Shown here in pieces: positions 17,739 through 26,865 of a stretch of 64,000 bases of DNA. Below the pieces are notes generated by a model. It was not told the DNA's origin. It was given only the letters and a program-made list of their open reading frames with translations, and ran no database searches. Both the position numbers and the translations under genes were made by a program. Within the stretch, counting starts at the first letter, position 1. The number at the start of each line of letters is the position of its first letter. Source of the DNA: an uncultured Lachnospiraceae bacterium (GTDB taxonomy: Bacteria > Bacillota > Clostridia > Lachnospirales > Lachnospiraceae). Location: assembly GCA_910589385.1 (NCBI GenBank), contig CAJUTU010000002.1, forward strand, positions 150,016-214,015, given 5' to 3'.

Positions 17739-18626
17739 ATGGAAAAATCAACTGCTGCAAGAAAACGTAAGAGTGTAAAATGGGGAATCGGCCTGATTTT
17801 ATGTGTATTCTGTGTCCTGATGCTGCTTCCACTTCTGATGCTGCTCGTGGATTCTTTGATGGGGAAACAGGAACTGATGGAAACCTGCGGCGCTGTCCTT
17901 TCCGATTACGAAGGGCATGCCGGATTTCGTCTGTTTCCCCTCTACCCGACATTGCGTGCCTATGTGCGGCTTCTTCTAGATTCACCGGAATATTTTACCG
18001 CATTCTGGAATTCCATGCTTCAGACCGCCGGAGTCCTGGCTGGACAGCTTCTTGTTGCAGTTCCGGCGGCGTGGGCATTTGCCAGGTTCCGGTTTCCAGG
18101 AAAAAAAATACTCTGGTTCCTGTATATGCTTTTGATGATACTTCCTTTTCAAGTTACCATGGTATCGGGATATCTGGTGCTCAACAGCGTACATCTTATG
18201 GATACCCATGGGGCGGTCATTCTGCCGGGAATCTTTTCCACCCTGCCGGTATTTATCCTGCAAAAAACATTTGCGGCAATCCCGGGGGAAGTGATCGAGG
18301 CGGCAAAGATTGACGGCGCGGGGGACATCAGGATTTTTCTGGATATCGGGATCCCACTGGGGAAATCCGGGATATTTTCTATATTGATCCTGGGATTTCT
18401 GGAGTACTGGAATGCCATAGAACCACCCATGACCTATCTGAAAACAAAGGCATTATGGCCCTTGTCATTGTATCTGCCGCAGATGACAGGAACAGAGTTT
18501 TCGGCGGCATTTGCGGCATCAGTCGTTACTTTGCTTCCGGCAGTGCTGCTATTTCTTACGGGGCAGGAAAATCTGGAGCAGGGCATTGTCGCATCCGGGA
18601 TGGAGCGCAAAAAGCATTCAGAATAA
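17739..18626 (+). CDS. ABC sugar-type permease (MalG-like)
   Basis: A 295-residue permease with about six TM segments and the EAA motif EVIEAAKIDGAGDIRIFLDIGIP. It is the second half of the importer begun upstream. An AAAGAGAAA purine run lies ahead of ATG 17739, directly after the MITE-like element. The loop between TM1 and TM2 is longer than usual (about residues 40-80). It is followed after 43 bases by an HlyD-type gene, an unusual neighbour for an importer. Confidence 0.88.
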   Translation: MEKSTAARKRKSVKWGIGLILCVFCVLMLLPLLMLLVDSLMGKQELMETCGAVLSDYEGHAGFRLFPLYPTLRAYVRLLLDSPEYFTAFWNSMLQTAGVLAGQLLVAVPAAWAFARFRFPGKKILWFLYMLLMILPFQVTMVSGYLVLNSVHLMDTHGAVILPGIFSTLPVFILQKTFAAIPGEVIEAAKIDGAGDIRIFLDIGIPLGKSGIFSILILGFLEYWNAIEPPMTYLKTKALWPLSLYLPQMTGTEFSAAFAASVVTLLPAVLLFLTGQENLEQGIVASGMERKKHSE

Positions 18627-18669
18627 AAGTGATTTTTTGTATTCGCACAGGTAAAGGAGAGATGAAAGA

Positions 18670-20100
18670 TTGGATATCAAAATGAAGCGGAAAGTGCGGC
18701 TCCTGGCAGTCTTTTTGGCTTTAATGGTACTATGTACCATTATTTCCAGAGCCGCGGCGTCGATTCTGGTTGCCCAGGTACAGGTGGAGAAGCCGGGAAG
18801 AGGGAAGCTGTCCTATACCTGCAGTGGGAGCGGCAATGTAGTGCCTGTGCAGGAAAAATTGATCTTCCTATGGCCCGGACAGCAGGTGGAATGGGCGGCA
18901 GATGTGGGCAGCACAGTGAAAGCAGGAGACTGCCTTGTGCAGTTTCGTATGGAATATCTACAGCAGACCATTGAGAGCAAACAGGCGGAACTGACCCAAT
19001 TAGAACTACAGGCCGGACAGCAGCAGATATCGGCCCGTGGGACCGCCCGTGTTCCGTCCGCAGAGAGAGCCATGCAGACATTGACAGATGCCCAGCGCCA
19101 GCTTCAAGAAGCGCAGCAAAGGGCAGCAGACGCCCAGGCAGCCTATGACCAGTTTCAGCCTGTCCAGGCTCCGGCAGTCCAGCCGCAGCCAACGGACGCT
19201 CAATCAGCATCCGCTGGCCAGCAGCAGCTAACAGATTCCTCGGTTTTGAAGCAGGAACTGGAGAACGCTCTTAGGGAGGCTCAGGCGAATGTAGAAACGG
19301 CCCGGCAGTCTGTCATCCAGGCTCAGAATGAGTACAATCTTGCATTAAAGGAGGATGCTGCCCAGGATAGGAATGAAGCAAATGCCGTCCAGTCGGCGCA
19401 GCTTGGGGCACAGGCATTGGACGCACAGGTAGATACGGCGAGAAAAGCTTTGGAACAGTTGATTTCCTATCAGAATGCGGGGGGAAAAATTTGTGCGGAA
19501 CAGGACTGCACGGTCCTGACATCCGGCATCCAGGCTGGCGCATTTACCACAGGCGCAGAAATCCTGATAACCGGAAACGGAGGATGGAAACTAAAAGGCC
19601 TGGCATCCGCAAAGGATAAGGAAAAGCTCAAAGCCGGGGCAGAAGTGGAGGTTCGTCTGGGGGCAGGTAAGAAAAGGTCTGTGAAAATCGAATACATCGG
19701 CGCGGAACGTACCGCTGATAACGGCAGTGCGGCTGGAGAAAATCCGTCTTCGGCTCAGCCGGTCCAGACTTGTTGGTATGCCCCCCTGCCGGAAAATGCG
19801 ACGGCGGACAGTGGGGATACATTTGAATGGACGGTCCAGTCAGGCTCGGAAAAAGAGTATGAACAGTTGATTCCATTGAGCGCTCTCAGAGAGGACTCGG
19901 ATGGGGCTTACTGTCTGATTATCTCGGATGAGGAAAGTATGCTTGGAACTGTGCAGACAGCCAGGCGTGTTCCGGTAACTGTATTGGAAAAGGATTCTGA
20001 AAATGCTGCGGTGACGTCATCCTTAAAAGACACAGATCAGGTGATTGTTTCCTCGGAAAAATATGTGGGGGAAGGGGACCGGGTGCGGATAAGATCATGA
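18670..20100 (+). CDS. HlyD/RND-type membrane-fusion adaptor
   Basis: A 476-residue protein with one N-terminal TM anchor (about residues 8-30), a short lipoyl-like half (VGSTVKAGDCLVQF near 75-90), a long Ala/Gln-rich coiled coil (about 95-270, with a Pro/Gln-rich break near 165-185), the second lipoyl half, and a beta-barrel region to the end. This is the build of adaptors working with MacB-type ABC exporters in Gram-positives. Start is TTG 18670, ten bases after AAAGGAG; ATG 18682 is too far from it. The stop overlaps the next gene (ATGA). No RND pump or outer-membrane factor is nearby, as expected for a single-membrane cell. Confidence 0.85.
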   Translation: MDIKMKRKVRLLAVFLALMVLCTIISRAAASILVAQVQVEKPGRGKLSYTCSGSGNVVPVQEKLIFLWPGQQVEWAADVGSTVKAGDCLVQFRMEYLQQTIESKQAELTQLELQAGQQQISARGTARVPSAERAMQTLTDAQRQLQEAQQRAADAQAAYDQFQPVQAPAVQPQPTDAQSASAGQQQLTDSSVLKQELENALREAQANVETARQSVIQAQNEYNLALKEDAAQDRNEANAVQSAQLGAQALDAQVDTARKALEQLISYQNAGGKICAEQDCTVLTSGIQAGAFTTGAEILITGNGGWKLKGLASAKDKEKLKAGAEVEVRLGAGKKRSVKIEYIGAERTADNGSAAGENPSSAQPVQTCWYAPLPENATADSGDTFEWTVQSGSEKEYEQLIPLSALREDSDGAYCLIISDEESMLGTVQTARRVPVTVLEKDSENAAVTSSLKDTDQVIVSSEKYVGEGDRVRIRS

Positions 20101-21146
20101 AAAACAGGGTACAAAACAACATAAAATATTTCCTGATCTTCCTCGTCCTTCTCCTTGCAAATATCTGCTCTGTAAATCGGCTTTCTTTGCTGAAAGGATA
20201 TGCGGATATGATCTTTGTATGTTACCTTGCAGACAGTGTGGAGGAATCCTCATTTGAGCAGTTCAAAGAAAATGAAAGCAGCAAGGATTTCTCGAAAATG
20301 GCTCTGTGGAAATCTATGGAGAAAGAGACGGTTTCGGCAGAGAATTCCGGACGTGGGCAAAAAACTTCGGTTTATCAGGTAAAAGGGCAGCCTGACGCTG
20401 TCTTTGGAAACAATCTGGCACAAGGGAGATATTTTACGGACGAAGAATCCCGGGCATGTCTGCTGGACCAGGGGCTGGCACGGCAGTTATTTGGCTCGGA
20501 AAATGTGCTGGGCCTGGAAGTTGAGATCGGGCAAAAAAGCTATCAGATTGCCGGAGTCCTAAAAGGAGACAACCAGCTTTGTGTGACACCGGCAGAGGAA
20601 AACGTCAGGTTTGATGGTGTGGCAGTCCAAAAGCAGGAGAGGGAGCAGTCCTCCGCCCTGGCGGTCAGCCTGATAGAAGCCGTATTTGGCAGCACAGATG
20701 GGCAGAAGGTGGACGGGCAGCTTTATTTTATGACAGCCAGATTATTTTATTCCGTTGTATCGGCTTTCATTCTGATTGCCCTGGGAGTCGCTGCGGCGAG
20801 GGGAAGTAAAATTTTATGTAAGATTCTGTCCGCAGCATGTATGACGGCGGCAGCCTGGATTTTAATAACGGGAATCAGGGGCGCGGCGCCGGGCGCAGAT
20901 TATTTGCCTACATACTGGTCAGATTTTGATTTTTTTGTCCGCCTGTTTCAAGAGAAGTCCGGGCAGATACAGAGGCTTTCGGTATATCAGAAATTTCCTA
21001 TCTGGCAGGAAATGCTCCGCTTATGGCAGCAGGTTGTCGGGACGGAAGTTTTTATGGGGGCAGTATTTGGGATTTTTGTTTGCAGATTTTCGAGGAAGAA
21101 TCAATGGAGAGAAACGAAAGTAACCGCTTATATCGACCTTGATTAG
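20097..21146 (+). CDS. membrane protein with MacB-like periplasmic core domain
   Basis: A 349-residue protein: TM near residues 8-30, an outer domain (about 40-225) with the MacB_PCD pattern (VYQVKGQPDAVFGNNLAQGRYF..., LLDQGLARQLFG..., YQIAGVLKGD), two TM segments near 235-275, and a last one near 320-340. It resembles an ABC export permease but lacks the usual spacing of three C-terminal TM helices, and it has no ATPase beside it. Its start overlaps the HlyD-type gene by four bases, so the two proteins are made together and probably form one complex. Function is not known. Confidence 0.65.
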   Translation: MKNRVQNNIKYFLIFLVLLLANICSVNRLSLLKGYADMIFVCYLADSVEESSFEQFKENESSKDFSKMALWKSMEKETVSAENSGRGQKTSVYQVKGQPDAVFGNNLAQGRYFTDEESRACLLDQGLARQLFGSENVLGLEVEIGQKSYQIAGVLKGDNQLCVTPAEENVRFDGVAVQKQEREQSSALAVSLIEAVFGSTDGQKVDGQLYFMTARLFYSVVSAFILIALGVAAARGSKILCKILSAACMTAAAWILITGIRGAAPGADYLPTYWSDFDFFVRLFQEKSGQIQRLSVYQKFPIWQEMLRLWQQVVGTEVFMGAVFGIFVCRFSRKNQWRETKVTAYIDLD

Positions 21147-21159
21147 AAAATGAATTATG

Positions 21160-21198
21160 ATAAGCGTATCATTAGAGATAGCGGTACGCTTATTTTTT
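21160..21198 (+). terminator. rho-independent terminator
   Basis: ATAAGCGTA at 21160-21168 pairs with TACGCTTAT at 21185-21193, followed by a T-run. It closes the operon that starts with the solute-binding lipoprotein. Confidence 0.8.
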
Positions 21199-21297
21199 AT
21201 CTGAATCGTGCCTTTGATTGGATTGATAAAACTGAATAGATTTTTACATATCCACCTTGACAAAGTGACTAAATTTATGCGAAAGGAGGACGCACCT

Positions 21298-21548
21298 ATG
21301 TCAAATTGCAAGTAATCGCTCTGACGAACCAGAAAGGCGGTAATGTTCCACTTATTGTATTTGGGGACGGGCATGATACGGTAGGATTCCCGATACATAG
21401 CTTTTCGACGTTTGCAAGGATAAAGAAGTATGATGAAAATGAGAATGTGGGGAATGCCAGGCAGCCTTATTCTATCGAAGTTGGAGGGATGGAAAGAACG
21501 ATAACTATATATGGCATTGCTTCAACGAGATTTGATATAACAGGTTAA
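21298..21548 (+). pseudogene. relic of a ParA-type ATPase
   Basis: A strong ribosome site (AAAGGAGG at 21282-21289) precedes ATG 21298, but that frame stops after five codons. Shifting by one base gives LQVIALTNQKGG, the typical start of a ParA/Soj ATPase as carried by plasmids and conjugative elements, which normally continues VGKTTT. Here the frame leaves the family right at GG and runs on for some 65 unrelated residues to 21548. So the gene has both a frameshift near 21304 and loss of nearly all of its body. It is probably the footprint of a lost mobile element. Confidence 0.65.
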
Positions 21549-21554
21549 ATTGTG

Positions 21555-21597
21555 CCAGACCTATTTGTTTTGCTTTGGACAAGTAGGTCTGGTTTTA
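21555..21597 (+). terminator. terminator-like hairpin
   Basis: CCAGACCTA at 21555-21563 pairs perfectly with TAGGTCTGG at 21584-21592, followed by TTTTA. It lies just after the ParA relic. The loop is long (20 bases). Confidence 0.65.
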
Positions 21598-21783
21598 TGT
21601 AGTAAAGCACACAAGTATAAAGTTTGAATGTCCGTTCAGATAATTTGAGCCATTATGCGCGGCATGGTCAAACAGTTTAGACACCAACGATTTTTCTGTA
21701 ATCCCAGCCAGGACATCTTTGATTGTAACAGACATAAACGTTCACAATCCTTCGGAATCTATTTAACATATATATCGTTGATG

Positions 21784-23040
21784 CTACACTGTTTTCAAGA
21801 GTTCTATTTTACACTGATGCTCCTTCGTCTCTTTACTATAATTCACTCCAACTAAAAGAATATCTCCTGTGTATCCCTTTATCCATTCCACATATCCTTT
21901 TTCTTTGATCTGATTAATTGTCCCTTCTGCAGATTTATCCCATTTTAGTTCCACTACCAATGCTGGGATGTTTGAATCTCGCTTTGGCAGATAAACCACA
22001 TCAGCAAATCCCTTTCCTGACGGCAATTCCATAATAGAATTCATATAGTACACTTTTGCACTGTAATATGCCATCAGGAGCACACATGTAAGTGCGTTTT
22101 CATCATTATATTTCAAGATGGAGGCTGTTTCATTATGAATTTCAGCAATACTGTTGGCTGCGGCTTCTTCATTGAGTTTCCAAGTATATTGAAGGAGCGC
22201 CTCCGAATGTTCAAGTGATTGTACCAGACCATTCCATCCGCCCACTTTTACCGCACGCATAAATTCCTGGATAATCTCTTGATTTGGAATCATCACTTTG
22301 CTGTCTTCCTTATCATAGGTCAGATATCCCAAATGGACAAGGAGAGTAAGCACATCATCTCTTATTTGAAATGTTGTCATACCATTTCTCTACCTCAGTA
22401 TAGTCTATATCGTATTGTGTACATTGTTCCTGTACTTCCTTCTCTGTGAAACCAAAATATTCTCCCAGATTTTTAGGCGAAATCATAGAGTATTCATCAA
22501 AAATATTGATTGCGGAGTGTTCGCCATATTTTTTTATTGGCAAAATACCTGTCATATAAGCTAAATCTACATATTCAGCACCTTTGAAAAGTCCGCGCAG
22601 AAAATCCAGATATTCTTTTTGCGCTTCTTTTCGGTTCTTGGCCATCCGAAATACAAAGTCCCACTCATCAATGATAAAAATATAGCCATTGCCTGTCTGC
22701 GAAAATATTTGTTCAAGTAATATCTTTAGCCTGTTATCAGGTATTATGTCTTGGCACTCCGGGAATTCTTTCATTAAATTCAAAATCACTCTCCGTTCAA
22801 TTTCGGAAATAAATGTATCAAGATCAGATTCTTTTTCCAGAAAACGTTGAATGTCAAGACGAATTACATTATGTTGGTTCAAGTGTACAGAAAAATATTT
22901 ATCCTTTTCAACTTTCAGGCCGGAAAATAATTTGGTGGAATCGCAGCCTTTACTATAATACGCCACAAGCATATCTGCAGCCATAGACTTTCCAAAACGG
23001 CGTGGACGGCTTACACAGAGGTTTTTTTGCTTTTCTAATA
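21784..23040 (-). pseudogene. broken AAA-ATPase/PD-(D/E)XK nuclease family gene
   Basis: Two frames together match the two-domain AAA-ATPase-like/PD-(D/E)XK family whose intact member lies at 52625-54316. The first piece has VSRPRRFGKS (P-loop, near 23000), YIFIIDEWDFVF (Walker B) and stops at 22355 just after KWYDN. The second starts at 22380 (MTTFQIRDDVLTLLVHLGYL) and ends with the nuclease core (KGFADVVYLP...ALVVELKWDKSA). The stretch normally lying between WYDG and the MTTF motif is missing, and the frame is shifted, so an internal deletion joined the two. The N-terminus before the P-loop is also incomplete. Confidence 0.8.
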
Positions 23041-23066
23041 GAAACAGTACTTTCGGGCTTTTTTAC

Positions 23067-23276
23067 GTGATTTGCTTTACCTCCTGTATGGAGCTTCGAC
23101 AGATAAAATATGCTGGGGACGATAACCTCTACGCAGGGTGCGTTGAAGCATTGGATCAGATAGAAAGAAAAAAATATGTGTCCCGTCTTGTAGAAAACGG
23201 AATGAAAAAGATCTGGAAATATGGGATTGCCTGCTATAAAAAACATTGCAAAGTGCTTCTGGCTGATTCCGAGTAA
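23067..23276 (+). pseudogene. C-terminal scrap of a PD-(D/E)XK nuclease-type protein
   Basis: From about 23091 the frame reads MELRQIKYAGDDNLYAGC, then ALDQIERKKYVSRLVENG and KYGIACYKKHCKVLL to 23276. This matches the usual last 60 residues of the same AAA/PD-(D/E)XK family (the ALxQIxxKxY helix and IACYKKxCKV strand). Nothing of the ATPase part is present on this strand. It points toward the start of the opposite-strand broken copy, so two relics of one family lie head to head. Confidence 0.6.
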
Positions 23277-23316
23277 AAAAGAAGCAGGGAAACAGATGGG
23301 CGGTCCGTTCCCTGCC
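23274..23316 (-). terminator. rho-independent terminator of the metallopeptidase gene
   Basis: On the minus strand, GCAGGGAA (complement of 23308-23315) pairs with TCCCTGC (complement of 23284-23290) and is followed by a T-run (23274-23280). It lies three bases after the stop of the YgjP-type gene. Confidence 0.75.
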
Positions 23317-23318
23317 GT

Positions 23319-23939
23319 TTATATCCTCGTCCACAGACTCTGCCCATGCTCCCGAAGCCACTTTTGCGGCTCTTTGTAATCCGGCATCACAGAGGCTACA
23401 ACCCGATAGAAAGCCGGAGAGTGGTTCATTTCCTTCCGGTGCGCCAATTCGTGTATTACAATATAATCCAGGACTTCTTCTGGGGCAAGGATCAGCCTCC
23501 AGTTAAAATTGAGATTTCCCTTGCTGCTGCAGCTTCCCCACCGGGTTTTCTGCTCCCGGATGGAAATGCGTCCGTAAGTCACGTTCATAATGGCGGCATA
23601 GTAGGCAGCCTTCCGGGTAAAGATATCCCGCGCAAGTTCCATATAACGCCGGCGTTCCTGTTCCGAAAGCGGAGGAGGCGCCGGCGCTTTGTTTTCAACA
23701 GCTTTGGACAGATGTTTCAATATCCAGGTTTCCTTTTCCGTGAAAAAGCGGTCGATTGTAGATTTGGCTGTCCGCATGGGGGCGCGGACTTTTACCTGGC
23801 CTTCAGCAGTAATTTGCATGGACAGCGTTTTCCGTGAACTATATATGACCTCATATTCAGTTGGATATGAGACGCCAGAGGATTCTGCCAATTGCCGGAG
23901 CTTGTTCAGCAAAGGCCGGGGAAAGGAATGCTTTGCCAT
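23319..23939 (-). CDS. YgjP/SprT-type zinc metallopeptidase (M48 family)
   Basis: A 206-residue protein with the zinc site VIHELAHRKEMNH in the C-terminal half and the strongly conserved TRWGSCSSKGNLNFNWRL and LDYIVIHEL patterns of YgjP-like peptidases (DUF45). The length fits the family. No signal peptide; cytoplasmic. The role in vivo is not well established. It is read alone, downstream of azlCD on the same strand, with its own terminator. Confidence 0.9.
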   Translation of the reverse strand: MAKHSFPRPLLNKLRQLAESSGVSYPTEYEVIYSSRKTLSMQITAEGQVKVRAPMRTAKSTIDRFFTEKETWILKHLSKAVENKAPAPPPLSEQERRRYMELARDIFTRKAAYYAAIMNVTYGRISIREQKTRWGSCSSKGNLNFNWRLILAPEEVLDYIVIHELAHRKEMNHSPAFYRVVASVMPDYKEPQKWLREHGQSLWTRI

Positions 23940-23985
23940 AAAAATTCACCTCAGTGTTATAAAGTGTACTCTCGAAAAAAGGGTT

Positions 23986-24288
23986 TCACAAAAAGAACTC
24001 CACAGCCAATACCGCGGCGCAGCAAAATACGGCTGTCTTAAACAAGTCTGCACCTATCCATGCCGCTATAATGCCGATCAGGAAAGCAATCAGGCCGGAT
24101 ACCGGGCTCTGGGTGGCTTCTAAGATGGCCGGAAATGTCATAACAGCAAGGGTGACATACGGAACATAGTACAAAAAGGATTGAATAAATTTATTTTTAA
24201 TGGGCTTTCGGATTAAAGTCAGGGGCAGGACACGGATCAGATAAGACACTCCGGCCATGATGCAAAGATAGATATACATATTGTGCAT
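23986..24288 (-). CDS. azlD: AzlD-type branched-chain amino acid export subunit
   Basis: A 100-residue membrane protein with three to four TM segments and the family pattern YLIRVLPLTLIRKPIKN...LYYVPYVTLAVMTFPAIL. It forms the small half of the AzlCD exporter for branched-chain amino acids and analogues. Its start overlaps the azlC stop, so the two subunits are made together. Confidence 0.9.
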   Translation of the reverse strand: MHNMYIYLCIMAGVSYLIRVLPLTLIRKPIKNKFIQSFLYYVPYVTLAVMTFPAILEATQSPVSGLIAFLIGIIAAWIGADLFKTAVFCCAAVLAVEFFL

Positions 24289-25037
24289 TATTTTTCCTCC
24301 TCATCTGCAGCTTTTGGGAACAACAGTGCCGCGGCTGCAGACAGAACCAATGTCAAGACAATGGTACGCGTTCCGCTGGACATTCCCGAAAAAACAGGCA
24401 GGTAAGCCGCACAAAAGCTGGCAATAAAGCAGCAGATGATCAGCCCTGCAACTACTCCGTCTTTTTTGGACGCAGGAATAATGACTGCAAGGAACATCCC
24501 ATAAAGGGCAACACTGAACGCACTGACCAGACGCAGCGGAAGAAGACTTCCGGCAGCCGCGCCCAAAGCCGTCCCAAAAGCCCAGCAGGGTCCGGCAGCC
24601 AGCACAGCGCCGTAACTATAAAATGGGTTGAGGCAGCCTGGACGTGCAATGGCGATTCCGAACAATTCATCCGTAATATGGAACGCCATGGTAAAACGGT
24701 GGAATCCCGGCATTTTTGGATCCATCCGCTGGCTCATGGCACAGCTCATCAGCAGATATCTTGCATTGGCGATCAAGGTAACGATTGCCAGTTCCACATA
24801 AGCGGCTCCAGCCGTAATCAGTGTAAATCCCGCATATTCTCCTGCGGAGGCGTTGCAGAGAAGACTGGCAAGAAACCCCTGGAACGGAGTGAGTCCTGCA
24901 TTCTTTGCCGCAATCCCCAAGGAAAAGGAGACTGCAAAATACCCAAGCCCAATGGGGACGCCATCGCGTATCCCATCCCGGAAAGCTGCTTTGTTTAATG
25001 TATGTTTAAAAGAATAGTTTTTGATTACTTGTTCCAT
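24288..25037 (-). CDS. azlC: AzlC-type branched-chain amino acid exporter
   Basis: A 249-residue membrane protein with the family N-terminus (FRDGIRDGVPIGLGYFAVSFSLGI), the conserved SLLCNASAGEYAG and NARYLLMS stretches, and about seven to eight TM segments. With AzlD it exports branched-chain amino acids. No Lrp-type regulator lies next to it. Confidence 0.92.
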   Translation of the reverse strand: MEQVIKNYSFKHTLNKAAFRDGIRDGVPIGLGYFAVSFSLGIAAKNAGLTPFQGFLASLLCNASAGEYAGFTLITAGAAYVELAIVTLIANARYLLMSCAMSQRMDPKMPGFHRFTMAFHITDELFGIAIARPGCLNPFYSYGAVLAAGPCWAFGTALGAAAGSLLPLRLVSAFSVALYGMFLAVIIPASKKDGVVAGLIICCFIASFCAAYLPVFSGMSSGTRTIVLTLVLSAAAALLFPKAADEEEK

Positions 25038-25248
25038 GTATTTTCACCTATAACGTTTTCCTCATGTTATCTTCATCTGAACATAGGAAACGGTGCAGCA
25101 TACAGCTTTCTCTTAAACATAGAAAACACTGTATATTGCACCGTCCCCGCTGTTTTTACGTCATTGACCACCGCAGCCCGGCAGGAAATAGTTATGGCAA
25201 CTTTAAACCAGGCTGCAGCTTTCGTGAACAGTAATACGTGCGGTACTT
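25038..25248. other. intergenic, nothing firm found
   Basis: 211 bases between azlC and the YjfB-like gene on the same strand. No clear promoter, terminator or RNA could be supported by eye. Confidence 0.5.
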
Positions 25249-25425
25249 TTATGCCATGATATCAAGATTCTCTCCAAGCCCGGGCACCATAGCGGCATCC
25301 ATCATTTCGAGCATTGCCTCACTGGTGCTCTCAGCCGTGTCCATCACCTTGGACATCAATGCAAAGCTGACACTCGTACTTAACCGTTCCATAGACATCA
25401 TTGATGATAATGCAGGAATATCCAT
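25249..25425 (-). CDS. YjfB-like putative motility protein, 58 residues
   Basis: A short gene starting at 25425 with AGAGAGGTGG a few bases ahead and a TAA stop at 25249. The product begins MDIPALSSMMSMERLSTSV and ends GLGENLDIMA. This matches the YjfB-like small protein family of Firmicutes (MDI-(x)-ALS start, hydrophobic/Met-rich helix with MDTAE in the middle, G-N-x-DI end). The family is called putative motility protein because its genes accompany flagellar regulons, but its function is unknown. No flagellar gene is in this window. Confidence 0.75.
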   Translation of the reverse strand: MDIPALSSMMSMERLSTSVSFALMSKVMDTAESTSEAMLEMMDAAMVPGLGENLDIMA

Positions 25426-25514
25426 AGGGCCACCTCTCTATCGTAAAATAATTTCTGAGTACTACACATAACATATATCGGCAAAAAAATTGAAAACTTT
25501 AATACGGTATGGTC

Positions 25515-25543
25515 TTGTCTATTTTATTCAGGAAATATATAAT
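25515..25543 (+). promoter_or_regulatory. sigma-A promoter of the lyase gene
   Basis: TTGTCT at 25515-25520, a 17-base spacer, and a perfect TATAAT at 25538-25543, about 46 bases before the start of the aminotransferase-like gene. Confidence 0.75.
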
Positions 25544-25589
25544 ATTTTTATCAAAATAATATAGCGATATTAAAGAGAGGACACATAAG

Positions 25590-26783
25590 ATGAAATACGA
25601 TTTCACAACAATTATGGACCGCGTCGGAAAAGACGCGGTCGCGGTGGATACGATCCCATATCAAGATATACAGATAAAGGAAGGATTCAGCAAAATCCCG
25701 ATGTGGGTGGCTGATATGAATTTCCAGACGGTTCCGACAGTCCCTGACGCGATCACTGAGCGTGTCAGACATGCCGCATACGGATATTTTTCTCCGAGGG
25801 AGGAGTACTATGATTCGATCATCCAGTGGCAGGAGACACGGCATGGGGTCCGGGGACTGACGAAAGAATGTATCGGATATGAAAACGGCGTGCTCGGAGG
25901 CGTGCTCAGCGCTTTAAATGTATTCTGCTCGAGAGGGGATAAAGTATTGCTCCATTCCCCGACTTATATCGGCTTTACCAGCGGCATAGAAAATGCAGGA
26001 TACCACATTGTACACAGTCCGCTCAAAAGGGATGCAAAAGGGATCTGGCGGATGGATTTTGAGGACATGGAGAAGAAGCTGGAAGAAGAGCATATCCATG
26101 CGGCAGTCTTCTGTTCTCCTCATAATCCATGCGGCCGCGTCTGGGAAAGAGGGGAACTGGAACAGGCGATGGAGATCTTCAAAAAGCATGATGTGATGGT
26201 TGTGGCAGATGAAATCTGGTCCGACATCATTCTCGAAGGCCATAAGCATATTCCGACCCAGATGGTCTCCCAGGACGCGAAAATGCGAACCGTTGCCCTT
26301 TACGCGCCCTCTAAGACATTCAATCTGGCAGGACTGATCGGCAGCTACCATATTATCTATAATCCCCATATCCGTGACCGGGTAAGAAAAGAATCATCCC
26401 TGTCACATTATAATTCCATGAATGTTCTTTCCATGTATGCATTGATCGGCGCGTACAAGCCGGAGGGATATGAGTGGGTTGATGAACTGTGCCAGGTGCT
26501 GACAGAAAATGTGGACTACGCATATCGATACATCCAGGAGCATTTTCAGGGCGTATCTGTGGCAAGGCCAGAGGGGACATATATGTTATTTTTGGATTGT
26601 GAAGAATGGTGCCGGATGCATGGCAAGACCATAGATGAATTACAGCGTGCCGGAGTGGAAGTGGGCGTTATCTGGCAGGATGGAAGGCAGTTTCACGGAG
26701 AATATGGGATACGGCTGAATCTGGCGCTTCCGAAAACTCTGGTGGAAGAGGCAATGAGACGGCTCACGGAATATGTATTTTAA
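25590..26783 (+). CDS. MalY/PatB-type PLP enzyme, probable C-S beta-lyase
   Basis: A 397-residue fold-type I PLP enzyme. It has the MalY/PatB signature: MWVADMNFQTVPTVPDAI near the start, CSPHNPCGRVW, VVADEIWSDI and the cofactor lysine in APSKTFNLAGL (Lys242), with Arg of IRLNLALP near the C-terminus. Most members split cystathionine or cysteine S-conjugates into a thiol, ammonia and pyruvate or 2-oxobutyrate; some act as aminotransferases. It has its own consensus promoter and is followed by an IclR regulator and a long operon for oxidising 2-oxoacids, which fits a role in producing the 2-oxoacid. Confidence 0.88.
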   Translation: MKYDFTTIMDRVGKDAVAVDTIPYQDIQIKEGFSKIPMWVADMNFQTVPTVPDAITERVRHAAYGYFSPREEYYDSIIQWQETRHGVRGLTKECIGYENGVLGGVLSALNVFCSRGDKVLLHSPTYIGFTSGIENAGYHIVHSPLKRDAKGIWRMDFEDMEKKLEEEHIHAAVFCSPHNPCGRVWERGELEQAMEIFKKHDVMVVADEIWSDIILEGHKHIPTQMVSQDAKMRTVALYAPSKTFNLAGLIGSYHIIYNPHIRDRVRKESSLSHYNSMNVLSMYALIGAYKPEGYEWVDELCQVLTENVDYAYRYIQEHFQGVSVARPEGTYMLFLDCEEWCRMHGKTIDELQRAGVEVGVIWQDGRQFHGEYGIRLNLALPKTLVEEAMRRLTEYVF

Positions 26784-26865
26784 AGAGGCTAAGATTGTTC
26801 GGCAGAGCTGCAATAGGGTTCCTGCCATGGACAATTGTGATTTTTAGAAAGGGCAGGAGCGGTTT

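Noticed and set aside
14422..21146. A plain carbohydrate ABC uptake operon
   Set aside because: The extra lipoprotein domain, the HlyD and MacB-like genes in the same transcript and the absence of any sugar-processing enzyme do not fit a simple sugar operon, so the substrate was left open.
25002..25259. An 85-codon plus-strand frame between azlC and the lyase gene
   Set aside because: It begins antisense to azlC, has no ribosome site and resembles no family I know.
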